Assembly: GCA_016789885.1 (NCBI GenBank)
Contig: JAEUPZ010000003.1
Span: 1-64,000 of the forward strand
DNA length: 64,000 nucleotides
Reading direction: 5' to 3'
Source of the DNA: Chromatiales bacterium
GTDB lineage: Bacteria; Pseudomonadota; Gammaproteobacteria; Steroidobacterales; GCA-2729495
Part shown: piece by piece, positions 48,106-57,814 of the stretch
Position numbering within the stretch: position 1 is the stretch's first letter
How the letters are laid out: each line of letters begins with the position of its first letter
Program-made: the position numbers and the translations under genes
Notes under the pieces: generated by a model
What the model was told of the DNA's origin: nothing
Database searches by the model: none
The model's input: the letters and a program-made list of their open reading frames with translations, nothing else

Positions 48106-48170
48106 GGGTGGCGCGGTGCCGGGGCAGGCATGCGGGGCGGCGGGCCAGGGTGCCGGCCAGCCCCCGGAGC

Positions 48171-48386
48171 TCAGTAGAGCCGGCGCCGGCGGTTGGTTTC
48201 CCGGGCAGTGCGCTTGAGCTGCCGCTTTACGGCGGCGGCCTTCTTGCGCTTGCGCTCCTGGGTCGGCTTCTCGTAGAACTCGCGCCGCCGCAGTTCAGTG
48301 AGGACGCCTGCTTTCTCGCAGGCACGCTTGAACCGCCGGAGGGCGGCGTCAAAATGCTCGTTTTCTCGGACACGAACGCCGGGCAC
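48171..48386 (-). CDS. rpsU: 30S ribosomal protein S21
   Basis: A 71-residue ribosomal protein starting with GTG ([21 protein letters not shown]). The Arg/Lys-rich C-terminus ([21 protein letters not shown]) is the family signature. S21 takes part in start of translation and mRNA binding. It heads the operon with yqeY, dnaG and rpoD; a terminator-like hairpin lies in its leader. A GAGG ribosome site is about 8 bases upstream. Confidence 0.95.
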   Translation of the reverse strand: MPGVRVRENEHFDAALRRFKRACEKAGVLTELRRREFYEKPTQERKRKKAAAVKRQLKRTARETNRRRRLY

Positions 48387-48402
48387 GCTGGAACCTCGGG
48401 AT

Positions 48403-48422
48403 AAAAAAACCGGCGCTGCCGG
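48403..48422 (-). terminator. Terminator-like hairpin in the rpsU leader (possible attenuator)
   Basis: On the minus strand: CCGGC (complement of 48418-48422), a 3-base loop, GCCGG (complement of 48410-48414), then seven T (complement of 48403-48409), ending 16 bases before the rpsU start. It has the form of a small intrinsic terminator placed between any upstream promoter and the operon. An alternative pairing with a further GCCGG copy just upstream is possible, as in attenuators. Confidence 0.5.
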
Positions 48423-48460
48423 CCGGCGTAACCACGAATACTAGCCCCTTGAAGCCTTCA

Positions 48461-49540
48461 ATGCAAAACCCTGCCTCCGGGCCCCGCGCCGTCGTGCTCG
48501 GCATCGAGACCAGCTGCGACGAAACGGCCGTGGCCGTCTACGACGGCCGGCTGGGCCTCAGGGCCCATCGGCTCTACAGCCAGGCTCCGCTGCATGCGCC
48601 CTTCGGCGGAGTGGTCCCCGAGCTGGCCTCACGGGACCACATCCGCAAGTTGCTGCCCCTCATCGAAGGGGTCATGGCGACGGCCGGCGCCGCGCCCGCC
48701 GACCTGGCGGCCGTGGCCTATACGGCAGGTCCCGGTCTCGTCGGGGCGCTGCTGGTCGGGGCGACCGTGGGGGTGGGGCTCGCCTATGCATGGGGCATCC
48801 CGGCCATCCCGGTGCATCACCTGGAGGCGCACCTGCTGGCAGCGTTCCTCGAGCCGGACCAGCCGCGGTTCCCGTTCCTCGCGCTGCTGGTGTCGGGTGG
48901 CCATTCGATGCTGGTGGACGTCAGGGGACTCGGTGACTACCGCACCCTGGGTGAGACCCTGGACGACGCCGCCGGCGAGGCCTTCGACAAGGGGGCAAAG
49001 CTGCTGGGCCTGCCGTACCCGGGCGGGCCGGCCCTGGCGCGGCTGGCAGCGACGGGGACCCCGGGGCGCTTCAGCTTTCCGCGCCCGCTGCGCAATGCTC
49101 CCGGCGTCGATTTCAGTTTCAGCGGCCTGAAGACGGCGCTCCTGCAGCGTGTCCGGGCCCTCGAGGCCGGCGGTGGGCTCACCGAAGCCGCGCGCGCCGA
49201 TCTCGCCTGCGGCTACGAGGCCGCGATCGTCGACGCACTCGTCGTGCAGTCCGTACGCGCGCTGGAGCAGACGGGCCACCGCCAGCTGGTGGTGGCCGGC
49301 GGTGTCGGTGCGAACCGGCAGCTGCGCACGCTGCTTTCGGACGCCGTCGGTCGCATGGGTGGCAGCGTGTACTATCCTCGCGCCGAGTTCTGCACCGACA
49401 ACGGCGCGATGATCGCCTACGCGGGCTTCCGGCGCCTGATGGCCGGCGCGGGCCGCACCGGCGGGCCGCCGGGCGTCGTGGCGCGGCCGCGCTGGCCCCT
49501 GGCAGAGCTGGCCCTGCGGGCCGCCGGCAGCGACGCCTGA
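48461..49540 (+). CDS. tsaD: tRNA threonylcarbamoyladenosine biosynthesis protein TsaD
   Basis: A 359-residue enzyme of the ASKHA fold that, with TsaB, TsaC and TsaE, makes the t6A modification of tRNA. Signature regions: [17 protein letters not shown] near residue 12, the metal-binding [11 protein letters not shown] near 112, [11 protein letters not shown] near 134, [22 protein letters not shown] near 164, and [12 protein letters not shown] near 279. ATG 48461 is used; an in-frame TTG at 48449 is the alternative. It diverges from rpsU, sharing a 74-base gap. Confidence 0.95.
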   Translation: MQNPASGPRAVVLGIETSCDETAVAVYDGRLGLRAHRLYSQAPLHAPFGGVVPELASRDHIRKLLPLIEGVMATAGAAPADLAAVAYTAGPGLVGALLVGATVGVGLAYAWGIPAIPVHHLEAHLLAAFLEPDQPRFPFLALLVSGGHSMLVDVRGLGDYRTLGETLDDAAGEAFDKGAKLLGLPYPGGPALARLAATGTPGRFSFPRPLRNAPGVDFSFSGLKTALLQRVRALEAGGGLTEAARADLACGYEAAIVDALVVQSVRALEQTGHRQLVVAGGVGANRQLRTLLSDAVGRMGGSVYYPRAEFCTDNGAMIAYAGFRRLMAGAGRTGGPPGVVARPRWPLAELALRAAGSDA

Positions 49541-49582
49541 CGCAACCCGTTTCACCATTCCCCTACGCCGACGGCTGGACCC

Positions 49583-49942
49583 ATGGATACGATCTTCCTT
49601 CGCGACCTGCGCATCACCACCATCGTCGGCATCTGGGAGTGGGAGCGCCGCATGCCCCAGGTCGTCAGCATCGACCTTGACATGGCGGCCGACATCCCGA
49701 AGGCGGCCGCCACCGACGCCATCGAGGACACGCTCGACTACAAGGCGGTGACCCGCCGCGTCCGGGAGTTCGTCGAGGCGTCGCGATTCAACCTGATCGA
49801 AACCATGGCGCATCGTGTGGCGGCGATCATCACCGACGAGTTCGGCGTGCCGTGGGTGCGGGTCTCGGTGCACAAGCCGCTGGCCATCCGCGGCTCCCGC
49901 GACGTCGGCATCACCGTCGAGCGCGGGACGCGCCCGGCATGA
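49583..49942 (+). CDS. folB: Dihydroneopterin aldolase FolB
   Basis: A 119-residue enzyme of folate synthesis that cleaves dihydroneopterin to hydroxymethyl-dihydropterin. It opens MDTIFLRDLRITTIVGIWEWER, with the conserved Glu in that helix, DYKAVTRRVREFVEASRF near 51 and the catalytic-region Lys in VSVHKPLAIRGSRDVGI near 98. It overlaps folK by 4 bases (ATGA), so the two steps are translated together. Confidence 0.93.
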   Translation: MDTIFLRDLRITTIVGIWEWERRMPQVVSIDLDMAADIPKAAATDAIEDTLDYKAVTRRVREFVEASRFNLIETMAHRVAAIITDEFGVPWVRVSVHKPLAIRGSRDVGITVERGTRPA

Positions 49943-50451
49943 CGGGGGCCGCGGCGCCGGTGGTCACGGCCTACGTCAGCGCCGGGAGCAACATCGATCC
50001 GCTGCCGAACCTGCGCCTAGCGATCGCCGAACTGCGCCGTCGCTTCGGGAGGCTGCGGCTGTCGCCGGTCTACCGCACCCCGGCCGTGGGCTTTGCCGGC
50101 GACGACTTCCTCAACCTGGTGCTGGCGTTCGAGACGAGTGAGCCGCCCGCCGACGTCGTTGCGGAGCTGGAGCGCCTGCACCGGCTTGCCGGGCGGCAGC
50201 GCGGTCCCGACGCGTTCGCGTCACGCACCCTCGACCTCGACCTGTTGCTGTACGGCGACGAGGTGATTCCGCAGCCCCCCATCAAGGTGCCGCGGGAGGA
50301 CATCCGCAAGTACGCCTTCGTGCTGGGGCCGCTGGCGGACCTGGCGCCCGGGCTCGTGCACCCGGTGACCGGCGAGACCATCGGCTCGCTGTGGGCTGCC
50401 TTCGACCGGCAGGGCCAGCCGCTGACCCGGGTCGACGTCGACCTGGGCTAG
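49939..50451 (+). CDS. folK: 2-amino-4-hydroxy-6-hydroxymethyldihydropteridine pyrophosphokinase FolK
   Basis: A 170-residue enzyme catalysing the step after FolB. Key blocks: AYVSAGSNIDPLPNLR near residue 11, SPVYRTPAVGF near 42 and RTLDLDLLLYGDEVI near 95 with the magnesium-binding aspartates, then VPREDIRKYAFVLGPL near 114. The conserved His common in this last region is not visible in the usual place (IRKYAFVL instead of HxRxFVL), which marks it as the alternative FolK2-type. It is convergent with the pteridine reductase, 3 bases apart. Confidence 0.9.
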   Translation: MTGAAAPVVTAYVSAGSNIDPLPNLRLAIAELRRRFGRLRLSPVYRTPAVGFAGDDFLNLVLAFETSEPPADVVAELERLHRLAGRQRGPDAFASRTLDLDLLLYGDEVIPQPPIKVPREDIRKYAFVLGPLADLAPGLVHPVTGETIGSLWAAFDRQGQPLTRVDVDLG

Positions 50452-50454
50452 GGG

Positions 50455-51231
50455 CTACCAGCCGGCGCTGCGCCCGCCGTCGACGGCTATGACCTGGCCC
50501 GTGACGTAGGTCGCGTCGCGCACCAGGTACAGGATGCAGCCGGCGATGTCGGCGGGATCGCCGGTCCGGTGCAGCGGGATCTGGCGCAGCACGACTTCCT
50601 TCGTCGCGTCGCTGATGCCGCCGTCGGGCCAGAGGACGGCACCGGGCGCGACGCCGTTGACGCGGACCTGCGGTGCCAGGTCCCGGGCCAGCGCCTTCGT
50701 CAGGAAGCTGAGGCCCGCCTTCGCGGCCCCGTAGACCGGATGGTTCTTGAGCGGCCGGATCGCGTGGATGTCGATGATGTTGACGATGCAGCCCTGGCTT
50801 TCGCGCAGCCAGGGCAGCGCTGCCTGGGCGAGGAACAGCGGCGCCTTGAGGTTGGTGCCGATCAGGTCGTCCCACTGCGTCTCGGTGATCTGGTCGAGTG
50901 GCGTCGGATAGAAGCTCGACGCGTTGTTGACGAGCGTGTCGAGCCGGCCCGTGCGGGCCGTGACCTCGTTCACCAGCGACGCGAGCCGTGGCGTGTCGAG
51001 GATGTCGCCGCTCACCGCGAAGGCCGATCCGGCGCGCAGCGCGTTGAGCTCGCCGACCAGTGCCGCGGCTGCCTCGGGCGAACCCCGGTGGTGGACGGCC
51101 ACGCCGCTGCCGGCGGCGTGGAGCGTGCGCGCGATCTCGGCGCCGACCCGACGGGCACCGCCGGTGACGAGCGCCCACTGGCCTGCGAGGGAGCGGGGTT
51201 CGCGCGACCGGGTGCCGTGCTCGTCGTTCAT
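50455..51231 (-). CDS. Pteridine reductase (SDR family)
   Basis: A 258-residue short-chain dehydrogenase. The nucleotide loop is TGGARRVG near residue 24, the TGxRRxG variant distinguishing pteridine reductases from ordinary SDRs (TGxxxGxG). Catalytic Tyr and Lys are in PVYGAAKAG near 169, and NNASSFYPTPLDQIT near 107 matches the family. It reduces dihydropteridines or folates and can complement missing dihydrofolate reductase; placement beside folB-folK supports this. ATG 51231 opens MNDEHGTRSREP. Confidence 0.88.
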   Translation of the reverse strand: MNDEHGTRSREPRSLAGQWALVTGGARRVGAEIARTLHAAGSGVAVHHRGSPEAAAALVGELNALRAGSAFAVSGDILDTPRLASLVNEVTARTGRLDTLVNNASSFYPTPLDQITETQWDDLIGTNLKAPLFLAQAALPWLRESQGCIVNIIDIHAIRPLKNHPVYGAAKAGLSFLTKALARDLAPQVRVNGVAPGAVLWPDGGISDATKEVVLRQIPLHRTGDPADIAGCILYLVRDATYVTGQVIAVDGGRSAGW

Positions 51232-51300
51232 GGGTGCTGGTGGTGCCTTCGCTTGCGTTGATGCGCGGCCGGACCGCGGCGCGCGCGTAAGATTACACGA

Positions 51301-52473
51301 ATGACCCAGTGGCGAGACCGTGAGCTGCCGGCACCGGATGCCGTGGCGCTGGACCACAGCGCCGCGGTGACGCGTCATGTGGTTGCGTCCATCGAGGCTG
51401 CTGGCGGATGGCTCGACTTCGCCGAGTACCTGGACCACGTGCTCTATGCGCCTGGCCTTGGCTACTACAGTGCCGGCGCGACGCGGTTCGGTGCCGCAGG
51501 TGATTTCGTCACCGCACCCGAACTGGGTTCAGCATTCGCGGGCTGCCTGGCCAGGGTGGTTCGCCAGCTGCAGGCGGAGATGCCGGCTACCACGGTGCTC
51601 GAATTTGGCGCGGGCTCCGGTGTGCTGGCAGCCGATCTGCTGACGGCCCTCGCCGACGCGCCGCCCGGGCAGTACCTGATCGTCGAGGTCAGTGCCGACC
51701 TGCGCGAGCGGCAGCGGCGCACGCTGGCCGCGCGGGTGCCTCACCTGCTGTCCCGCGTGCAGTGGCTGGACCGGTTGCCCGCCGTGCCGGTGGACGGTCT
51801 CGTCATCGCCAACGAGGTCGTCGATGCGATCCCGTTCAGCTGCTTCCGCATGGCCGGCGGCGCGCCGCTGGCGCTGGGCGTCGGGGTCGCCGACGGTGCC
51901 CTGGCATGGGCGGCACGCCCGGCGGGCCCGGCACTCCGCGACGCACTGGTGGCGGCTGGCGTCGGCGCCGGCGCTGACTTGCCCGACGGTTACACGGGCG
52001 AGGTCCGACCGCGGGCCGATGCCTGGGTCGCGACGCTGGCGGGCTGCCTGGGGCAGGGGCTCGCGCTGCTCGTCGACTATGGTGGTGCGGCGCGCGAGGT
52101 CTACCACCCGGACCGGCGCGACGGGACGCTGCTCTGCCACTACCGGCATCGCGCCCACGCCGACCCGTTCCTGTGGCCGGGCCTGCAGGACATCACCGCA
52201 TGGGTCGATTTCAGCCGCCTGGCCGCCTCCGCGGCGGCGGCCGGACTCAGCGTCGCGGCCTATGGCACCCAGGCGCATTTCCTGCTGGCCAACGGCGTAC
52301 TCGATGCCGCTGCGCAGGGGGACCCCGCCAGCCGCGCACGCTGGTCGAGGGAGGTTGGTGCGTTGCTGCTGCCGGGCGGGCTCGGGGAGCGCTTCAAGGT
52401 GCTCGCGCTCGCCCGCCACAGACCCGCGTGGAGCCGCGGGCTCGTCATGCGCGACCTGCGCGGCGCGCTCTGA
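51301..52473 (+). CDS. MidA/DUF185-family SAM-dependent methyltransferase
   Basis: A 390-residue protein matching the MidA (NDUFAF7) family: WLDFAEYLDHVLYAPGLGYYS near residue 39, the SAM-binding EFGAGSGVLAADLLTAL near 101, GLVIANEVVDAIPF near 166 and LLVDYGGAAREVYHP near 256. In mitochondria the family methylates an Arg of complex I subunit NDUFS2; in bacteria the target is unproven. It is convergent with cca (1 base apart), and divergent from the pteridine reductase. Confidence 0.85.
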   Translation: MTQWRDRELPAPDAVALDHSAAVTRHVVASIEAAGGWLDFAEYLDHVLYAPGLGYYSAGATRFGAAGDFVTAPELGSAFAGCLARVVRQLQAEMPATTVLEFGAGSGVLAADLLTALADAPPGQYLIVEVSADLRERQRRTLAARVPHLLSRVQWLDRLPAVPVDGLVIANEVVDAIPFSCFRMAGGAPLALGVGVADGALAWAARPAGPALRDALVAAGVGAGADLPDGYTGEVRPRADAWVATLAGCLGQGLALLVDYGGAAREVYHPDRRDGTLLCHYRHRAHADPFLWPGLQDITAWVDFSRLAASAAAAGLSVAAYGTQAHFLLANGVLDAAAQGDPASRARWSREVGALLLPGGLGERFKVLALARHRPAWSRGLVMRDLRGAL

Positions 52474-52474
52474 G

Positions 52475-53728
52475 TCAGGCCTGCCCGGCGTCCGGGTGGG
52501 CGGCTCCGAATACATCCCGGGCTGCGCGGATGGCCTCGACCCGCGCGGCGTGGACGGCGGCCGCGATGGCGGGGCCCGCCGGCAGCGTCGCCGCGATGCT
52601 GCGGGCGTCGACGCTGGCGGCTGCTGCAGCGGCCGCGCGGATCCAGTCGTGGCCTGGCAGCGGGTCGTCCTCGTGGCCGGTGCGCCCGCGCGCATCGGCC
52701 GCACAGGCCGCCAGGAACTCGTCGAGCCGGCCGGGCCGGCGGAAGTGGTCCAGGCCCTCGAGCAGCTTCAGCACCGTGGCCGGCCGCAGCTCGAGGGCGC
52801 GGTGGCACAGTCCGTGGTAGCGCGCCACGGCGACGCCGAGTTCGCGAAAGCGGTTGGGCACCCCCAGCCGGTCGCACAGCGCGTGGGCGAGGGCGACGCT
52901 GCGGACCTCGTGGCCCGGGTGCGAGGGCAGGTCCTCGGCCGGCGTGGTCCCCTTCCCGAGGTCGTGGACCAGCACGGCGAAGGCCACTTCGGCGGACGCG
53001 CCCGCGCGGGCCGCGGCCCGCAGGGTCATGAGCAGGTGCACGCCCGTGTCGACCTCGGGGTGCCACGCCGGCGGCTGGGGCACGCCGAAGAGCGCATCCA
53101 CCTCCGGGTAGATGACCGCCAGCGCGCCGCAGTCGCGCAGCACGGCGAAGAACACGTCGGGCCGGGGCTCTGCCAGCGCCTTCACGGTCTCCTGCCATAC
53201 CCGCTCGGGCACCAGGGCGGAGGCCTCGCCGCAGGCCACCATGTCCCGCATCAGCCCCAGCGTGCCCGGGTCGACCGTGAACCCCGCGCCGGCGAACCGC
53301 GCCGCGAACCGGGCCACGCGCAGGATGCGGACCGGGTCCTCGCGGAACGCCGGTGACACGTGGCGTAGCACGCGGCGCTCGAGGTCGGCCCGGCCGCCCC
53401 AGGGGTCGATGAGCGATCCGTCCGCGTCCTCGGCCATGGCATTGACCGTCAGGTCGCGCCGCAGCAGGTCCTCTTCGAGGGTGACCCCGGGATCGGCGCG
53501 CACCACGAAGCCGCGATAGCCGGGGCCGGTCTTCGATTCGATCCGTGCGAGGGCGTACTCTTCGCCCGTTTCCGGATGCAGGAAGACCGGGAAGCCACGC
53601 CCCACCTGGCGGTAGCCCAGGTCAAGCAGCTCGGCCGCCGTGCTGCCGACCACGACCCAGTCGCGCTCGCGCACTGGCCGGCCGAGCAGGCGATCGCGGA
53701 CAGCCCCGCCGACCAGATACGTGCGCAT
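52475..53728 (-). CDS. cca: Multifunctional CCA-adding enzyme (tRNA nucleotidyltransferase)
   Basis: A 417-residue class II tRNA nucleotidyltransferase that builds and repairs the 3' CCA. The head is [19 protein letters not shown] with the nucleotide-binding GGAVRD, then ERDWVVVGS with the DxD-like catalytic acid pair, [12 protein letters not shown] near 88 and [13 protein letters not shown] near 133. The C-terminal HD domain ([12 protein letters not shown] near 251, [10 protein letters not shown]) adds phosphatase or phosphodiesterase activity found in E. coli-type enzymes. Its start codon abuts that of the divergent aminopeptidase gene with no bases between. Confidence 0.93.
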   Translation of the reverse strand: MRTYLVGGAVRDRLLGRPVRERDWVVVGSTAAELLDLGYRQVGRGFPVFLHPETGEEYALARIESKTGPGYRGFVVRADPGVTLEEDLLRRDLTVNAMAEDADGSLIDPWGGRADLERRVLRHVSPAFREDPVRILRVARFAARFAGAGFTVDPGTLGLMRDMVACGEASALVPERVWQETVKALAEPRPDVFFAVLRDCGALAVIYPEVDALFGVPQPPAWHPEVDTGVHLLMTLRAAARAGASAEVAFAVLVHDLGKGTTPAEDLPSHPGHEVRSVALAHALCDRLGVPNRFRELGVAVARYHGLCHRALELRPATVLKLLEGLDHFRRPGRLDEFLAACAADARGRTGHEDDPLPGHDWIRAAAAAAASVDARSIAATLPAGPAIAAAVHAARVEAIRAARDVFGAAHPDAGQA

Positions 53729-54910
53729 ATGCGGATTGTAGCGTTGAAGCCCCGTGACCCACCGGCGCGAGCCCGGGGGTGGCGCTGGCTGCCGGTCGCG
53801 GCCCTGCTGCTGGCGACGGTCGCCTGCTCGCCCGCGTACCTGACGCAGGCGGCCTTCGGCCAGCTCGAGGTGCTGCAGGCCCGCCGCCCGCTGGAGGAGG
53901 TGCTGGCCGATCCCGAGACCCCACCCGAGCTGCGGCAGCGCCTGGTCGCTGCCGATGCGGCGCTGGTCTTCGCGCGCACCGATCTCGGCCTGCCGCGGAC
54001 GGGCAGCTACCGGCACTACGCGGACCTCGGCCGTCCGTACGTCGTGTGGAACGTGTTCGCCGCTCCCGAGTTCAGCCTGGAGCCGGCTGCCTGGTGCTTT
54101 CCGGTTGCGGGCTGCGTCCCCTATCGGGGGTACTTTGCCGAGACGGGTGCCCGGGAGGAGGCTGCGCGCCTTGCCGCGCGGGGCAGCGATGTCTTCGTCG
54201 GCGGGGTTCCCGCCTACGCGACGCTCGGCTGGTTCGACGACCCGCTGCTCAACACGCTGCTCATCGACGACGACTACGAGGTTGCGGCGACGCTCTTCCA
54301 CGAGCTGGCCCACCGGCAGTACTACCTGCCGGGGGATGCCGCCTACAACGAGGGCTTTGCCACCTTTGTCGAGCAGGAAGGGCTGCGCCGGTACCTCGTC
54401 GCCCGCGGCGACACGGCGAGCCTGTGCGCCTTCGCCGAGCGGACCCGGCGCCGTGAGGCCGTGCTGGCGCTACTCGACGCCTTGCGACGCCGGCTCGAGG
54501 CCATCTACGCGGGTGGCGGCGACGACGACGCGCGCCGGGCCGACAAGCGCCGCGCCATCGAGGAGGCGCGCGCCAGTTACCTGCGGCTGCGGGCCACCTG
54601 GGCGGGGCCGCCATGGTTCGATGGCTGGTTCGGGCTGCGGGCGCCCGCGCCGGGGGAAGCCCCCGTGCTGGTCGACGCGACGCTGCCCAACAACGCGAGC
54701 CTCGGGGCGCTGGCGAGTTACGAGGACCGGGTCCCGGCCTTCGCGGCCATGCTGGCCGAGGCTGGCGGCGACCTGCGTGTGTTCTATGCCCGGGTAGCGG
54801 ATCTCGGGCGCGCGCCGGACGGGCGCCGTGAGGCTGCGCTGGAGGCCTATGCGGGAGCCGCTGCCGGGCTCAGCGGCGGGCTGCCTGGCGGAACCTGTCG
54901 TAATCCCTGA
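53729..54910 (+). CDS. Putative metallo-aminopeptidase lipoprotein
   Basis: A 393-residue protein with a lipoprotein signal (lipobox LATVAC at about residues 28-33). The zinc motif HELAH (His191, Glu192, His195) and the downstream [15 protein letters not shown] near 211 are the core of the putative aminopeptidase family found in gammaproteobacteria. Outer-membrane localisation with periplasmic activity is expected. Substrate unknown. The ATG forms the second half of a CATATG shared with cca; in-frame alternatives exist slightly downstream (TTG). Its 3' end overlaps the next gene by 41 bases. Confidence 0.8.
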   Translation: MRIVALKPRDPPARARGWRWLPVAALLLATVACSPAYLTQAAFGQLEVLQARRPLEEVLADPETPPELRQRLVAADAALVFARTDLGLPRTGSYRHYADLGRPYVVWNVFAAPEFSLEPAAWCFPVAGCVPYRGYFAETGAREEAARLAARGSDVFVGGVPAYATLGWFDDPLLNTLLIDDDYEVAATLFHELAHRQYYLPGDAAYNEGFATFVEQEGLRRYLVARGDTASLCAFAERTRRREAVLALLDALRRRLEAIYAGGGDDDARRADKRRAIEEARASYLRLRATWAGPPWFDGWFGLRAPAPGEAPVLVDATLPNNASLGALASYEDRVPAFAAMLAEAGGDLRVFYARVADLGRAPDGRREAALEAYAGAAAGLSGGLPGGTCRNP

Positions 54911-55817
54911 GCGGCCCGGCGATGCCGAGGGCCGTGGCGACGTTCGCGCTGAGCGAGCGGGGCTTGAGGTCGAGGGCCGCGAAGCCGCTGGTCGAGCACA
55001 CAGAGGGCAGCAGCAGCGACCGGTAGTTGTCGGTGGAGAACGGCTTGCCGGGGACGAAGTCCATGACGGCCGCCTGCAGCCGGGCGATCCACCGCGGCAG
55101 CGGGACCACGGCCCGCGTGAGGCCCAGGGCGCGGGCCGTCAGGGCCACGATCCCGCCGAGCGTGAACTGCTCGGGCCCGCAGAGCTGCAGTGTGGTGCCA
55201 CCCAGGTCGTTCCGTGACAGCACGGCGCTGATGGCAGCGGCCACGTCATCCACGTGCACGGGCGCGAACCGGGCGTCGGCCATGGCCAGAGGGAAGATGC
55301 CCGGCATCAGGCGCAGCAGGTCCGCGAAGCGGTTCAGGAACGAGTCGCCGGGACCGAAGATGACCGAGGGCTGCAGGACCGTCACGGCGAGGCCAGACCC
55401 GCGCAGGATCGCCTCGGCCTCGCCCTTGGAACGCAGGTAGTGGCTCGTCGCCTGCGGGTGGCCGGCGTTCAGTGCGCTCACCTGCACGATCTTCGGCACG
55501 CGGGCCAGCCGGCACGCCTCGACGAGGGCCGTCGCGACGCCTGAGTGGGCGCGACGGAAGCCGCTGCCGTCGCGCCCGCGCTCGTTCAGGATCCCGATGA
55601 AGTTGACGACGGCAGAGCAGCCGGCGAGGGCGCGGGCGAGACTGGCCGGCTCGCTGGCGTCGGCGGTCGCGACCCGCAGCCGGGGCAGCACCCGCAGGTG
55701 GTCGGCATGGGCCGCCCGGCGCGTGACTACGCGCAGGTCGAGCCCGTTGCCGGCCAGTACCGCGGCGGTGCGCGTCCCGACGAAGCCGGAGCCGCCGAGC
55801 AGGGCGATGGTCGCCAC
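54870..55817 (-). CDS. NAD(P)-binding epimerase-like protein (NDUFA9 type)
   Basis: A 315-residue atypical short-chain dehydrogenase. The Rossmann loop GGSGFVGTRTAAVLAGNG at residues 8-25 is complete (GxxGFVG), the conserved VNFIGILNERGRD region near 73 and RFAPVHVDDVAAAISAVL near 178 are typical of the complex I NDUFA9 subfamily. These proteins bind NADPH tightly and are thought to help assembly or stability rather than to be classical epimerases. It precedes the DegP/DegQ gene's downstream end; 18 bases separate its start from the protease stop. It may be part of the same transcript. Confidence 0.78.
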   Translation of the reverse strand: MATIALLGGSGFVGTRTAAVLAGNGLDLRVVTRRAAHADHLRVLPRLRVATADASEPASLARALAGCSAVVNFIGILNERGRDGSGFRRAHSGVATALVEACRLARVPKIVQVSALNAGHPQATSHYLRSKGEAEAILRGSGLAVTVLQPSVIFGPGDSFLNRFADLLRLMPGIFPLAMADARFAPVHVDDVAAAISAVLSRNDLGGTTLQLCGPEQFTLGGIVALTARALGLTRAVVPLPRWIARLQAAVMDFVPGKPFSTDNYRSLLLPSVCSTSGFAALDLKPRSLSANVATALGIAGPLRDYDRFRQAARR

Positions 55818-55834
55818 GGGCGGCCCCGCCTGCT

Positions 55835-57214
<1,380 letters not shown>

Positions 57215-57386
57215 CGGGCGATAACCTCGGAGCAGGGCAAAAAGCGGGCCGGAATCATAACGGGTTTGCCCTGGCCGGGCCGTCGGGGCCGCGACGCGGG
57301 CGAGTTAAGAATGCGATAGCTTCGCAGCGCTGCCGCCGTGCGGATTCGCCCGCGCGGACCGGCCCGGCGGCTGGTGGTCGGTGCCC

Positions 57387-57403
57387 CCAACATCTAGTGT
57401 TGG
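57387..57403. promoter_or_regulatory. NrdR-like box 1
   Basis: CCAACA, TCTAG, TGTTGG: a 6-base perfect inverted repeat with a 5-base centre, resembling the NrdR box (ACAC-AT-rich-GTGT type; CATCTAGTGT core). It shares CAACATCT(A/T)GT with the second site 180 bases downstream. Confidence 0.5.
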
Positions 57404-57464
57404 CGAGTGGCGGGCGCCGGGTCCGTGGCGAGTCGCGACGCCCGCGAAAATCGCAGGGAGGGTG

Positions 57465-57551
57465 GTTTATAAAATAATGATTAATAAGGGAAAATGGGGT
57501 TAATGGCCCGTTGTCCGCGCGCTTGACACCCCGCGCGGCCGGCAATAACCT
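57465..57551 (+). promoter_or_regulatory. Probable nrdJ promoter with AT-rich upstream element
   Basis: TTGACA (57523-57528), a 17-base spacer and TAACCT (57546-57551) form a good sigma-70 promoter facing nrdJ. The bases at 57465-57505 are a striking AT-rich island (TTTATAAAATAATGATTAATAA core) in very GC-rich DNA, placed where an UP element or an IHF/Fis site would be. The start of transcription would be near 57558, giving a leader of about 255 bases. I looked for a cobalamin riboswitch in this leader and did not find its conserved core. Confidence 0.6.
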
Positions 57552-57566
57552 CCCCGCAGTCCGGCC

Positions 57567-57580
57567 ACAACATCTTGTAG
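57567..57580. promoter_or_regulatory. NrdR-like box 2
   Basis: ACAACATCTTGTAG, in which ACAA and TTGT flank CATC, resembles the first box and lies 15-30 bases downstream of the -10 of the likely nrdJ promoter. A repressor bound here would block transcription. Both boxes share an 11-base pattern, CAACATCT(A/T)GT. Confidence 0.5.
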
Positions 57581-57814
57581 CCGGGCCAGGGAAAAAATCT
57601 CACTGGTTTCGGGCGGCCGGTCGTCGTGGTTCGGGTTCCACGGTGACCGCCAGCAGACGGGATCGGCAGCCGGTGGTGCCGGCCGCCGATTCGGGGGGGT
57701 GTACCGGTGCCTGTCGGCAACCGGGACGCCAGAGCGACGACGCACACGGCCGGATTCGCTGGTACCGCTTTCATGCGGTGCCGGGCGACCGCCACATTCA
57801 GGGTAACGGACACC

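Noticed and set aside
57561..57814. Cobalamin riboswitch ahead of nrdJ
   Set aside because: No recognisable B12 box or conserved core was found by eye; a covariance-model search would be needed to exclude a divergent one.
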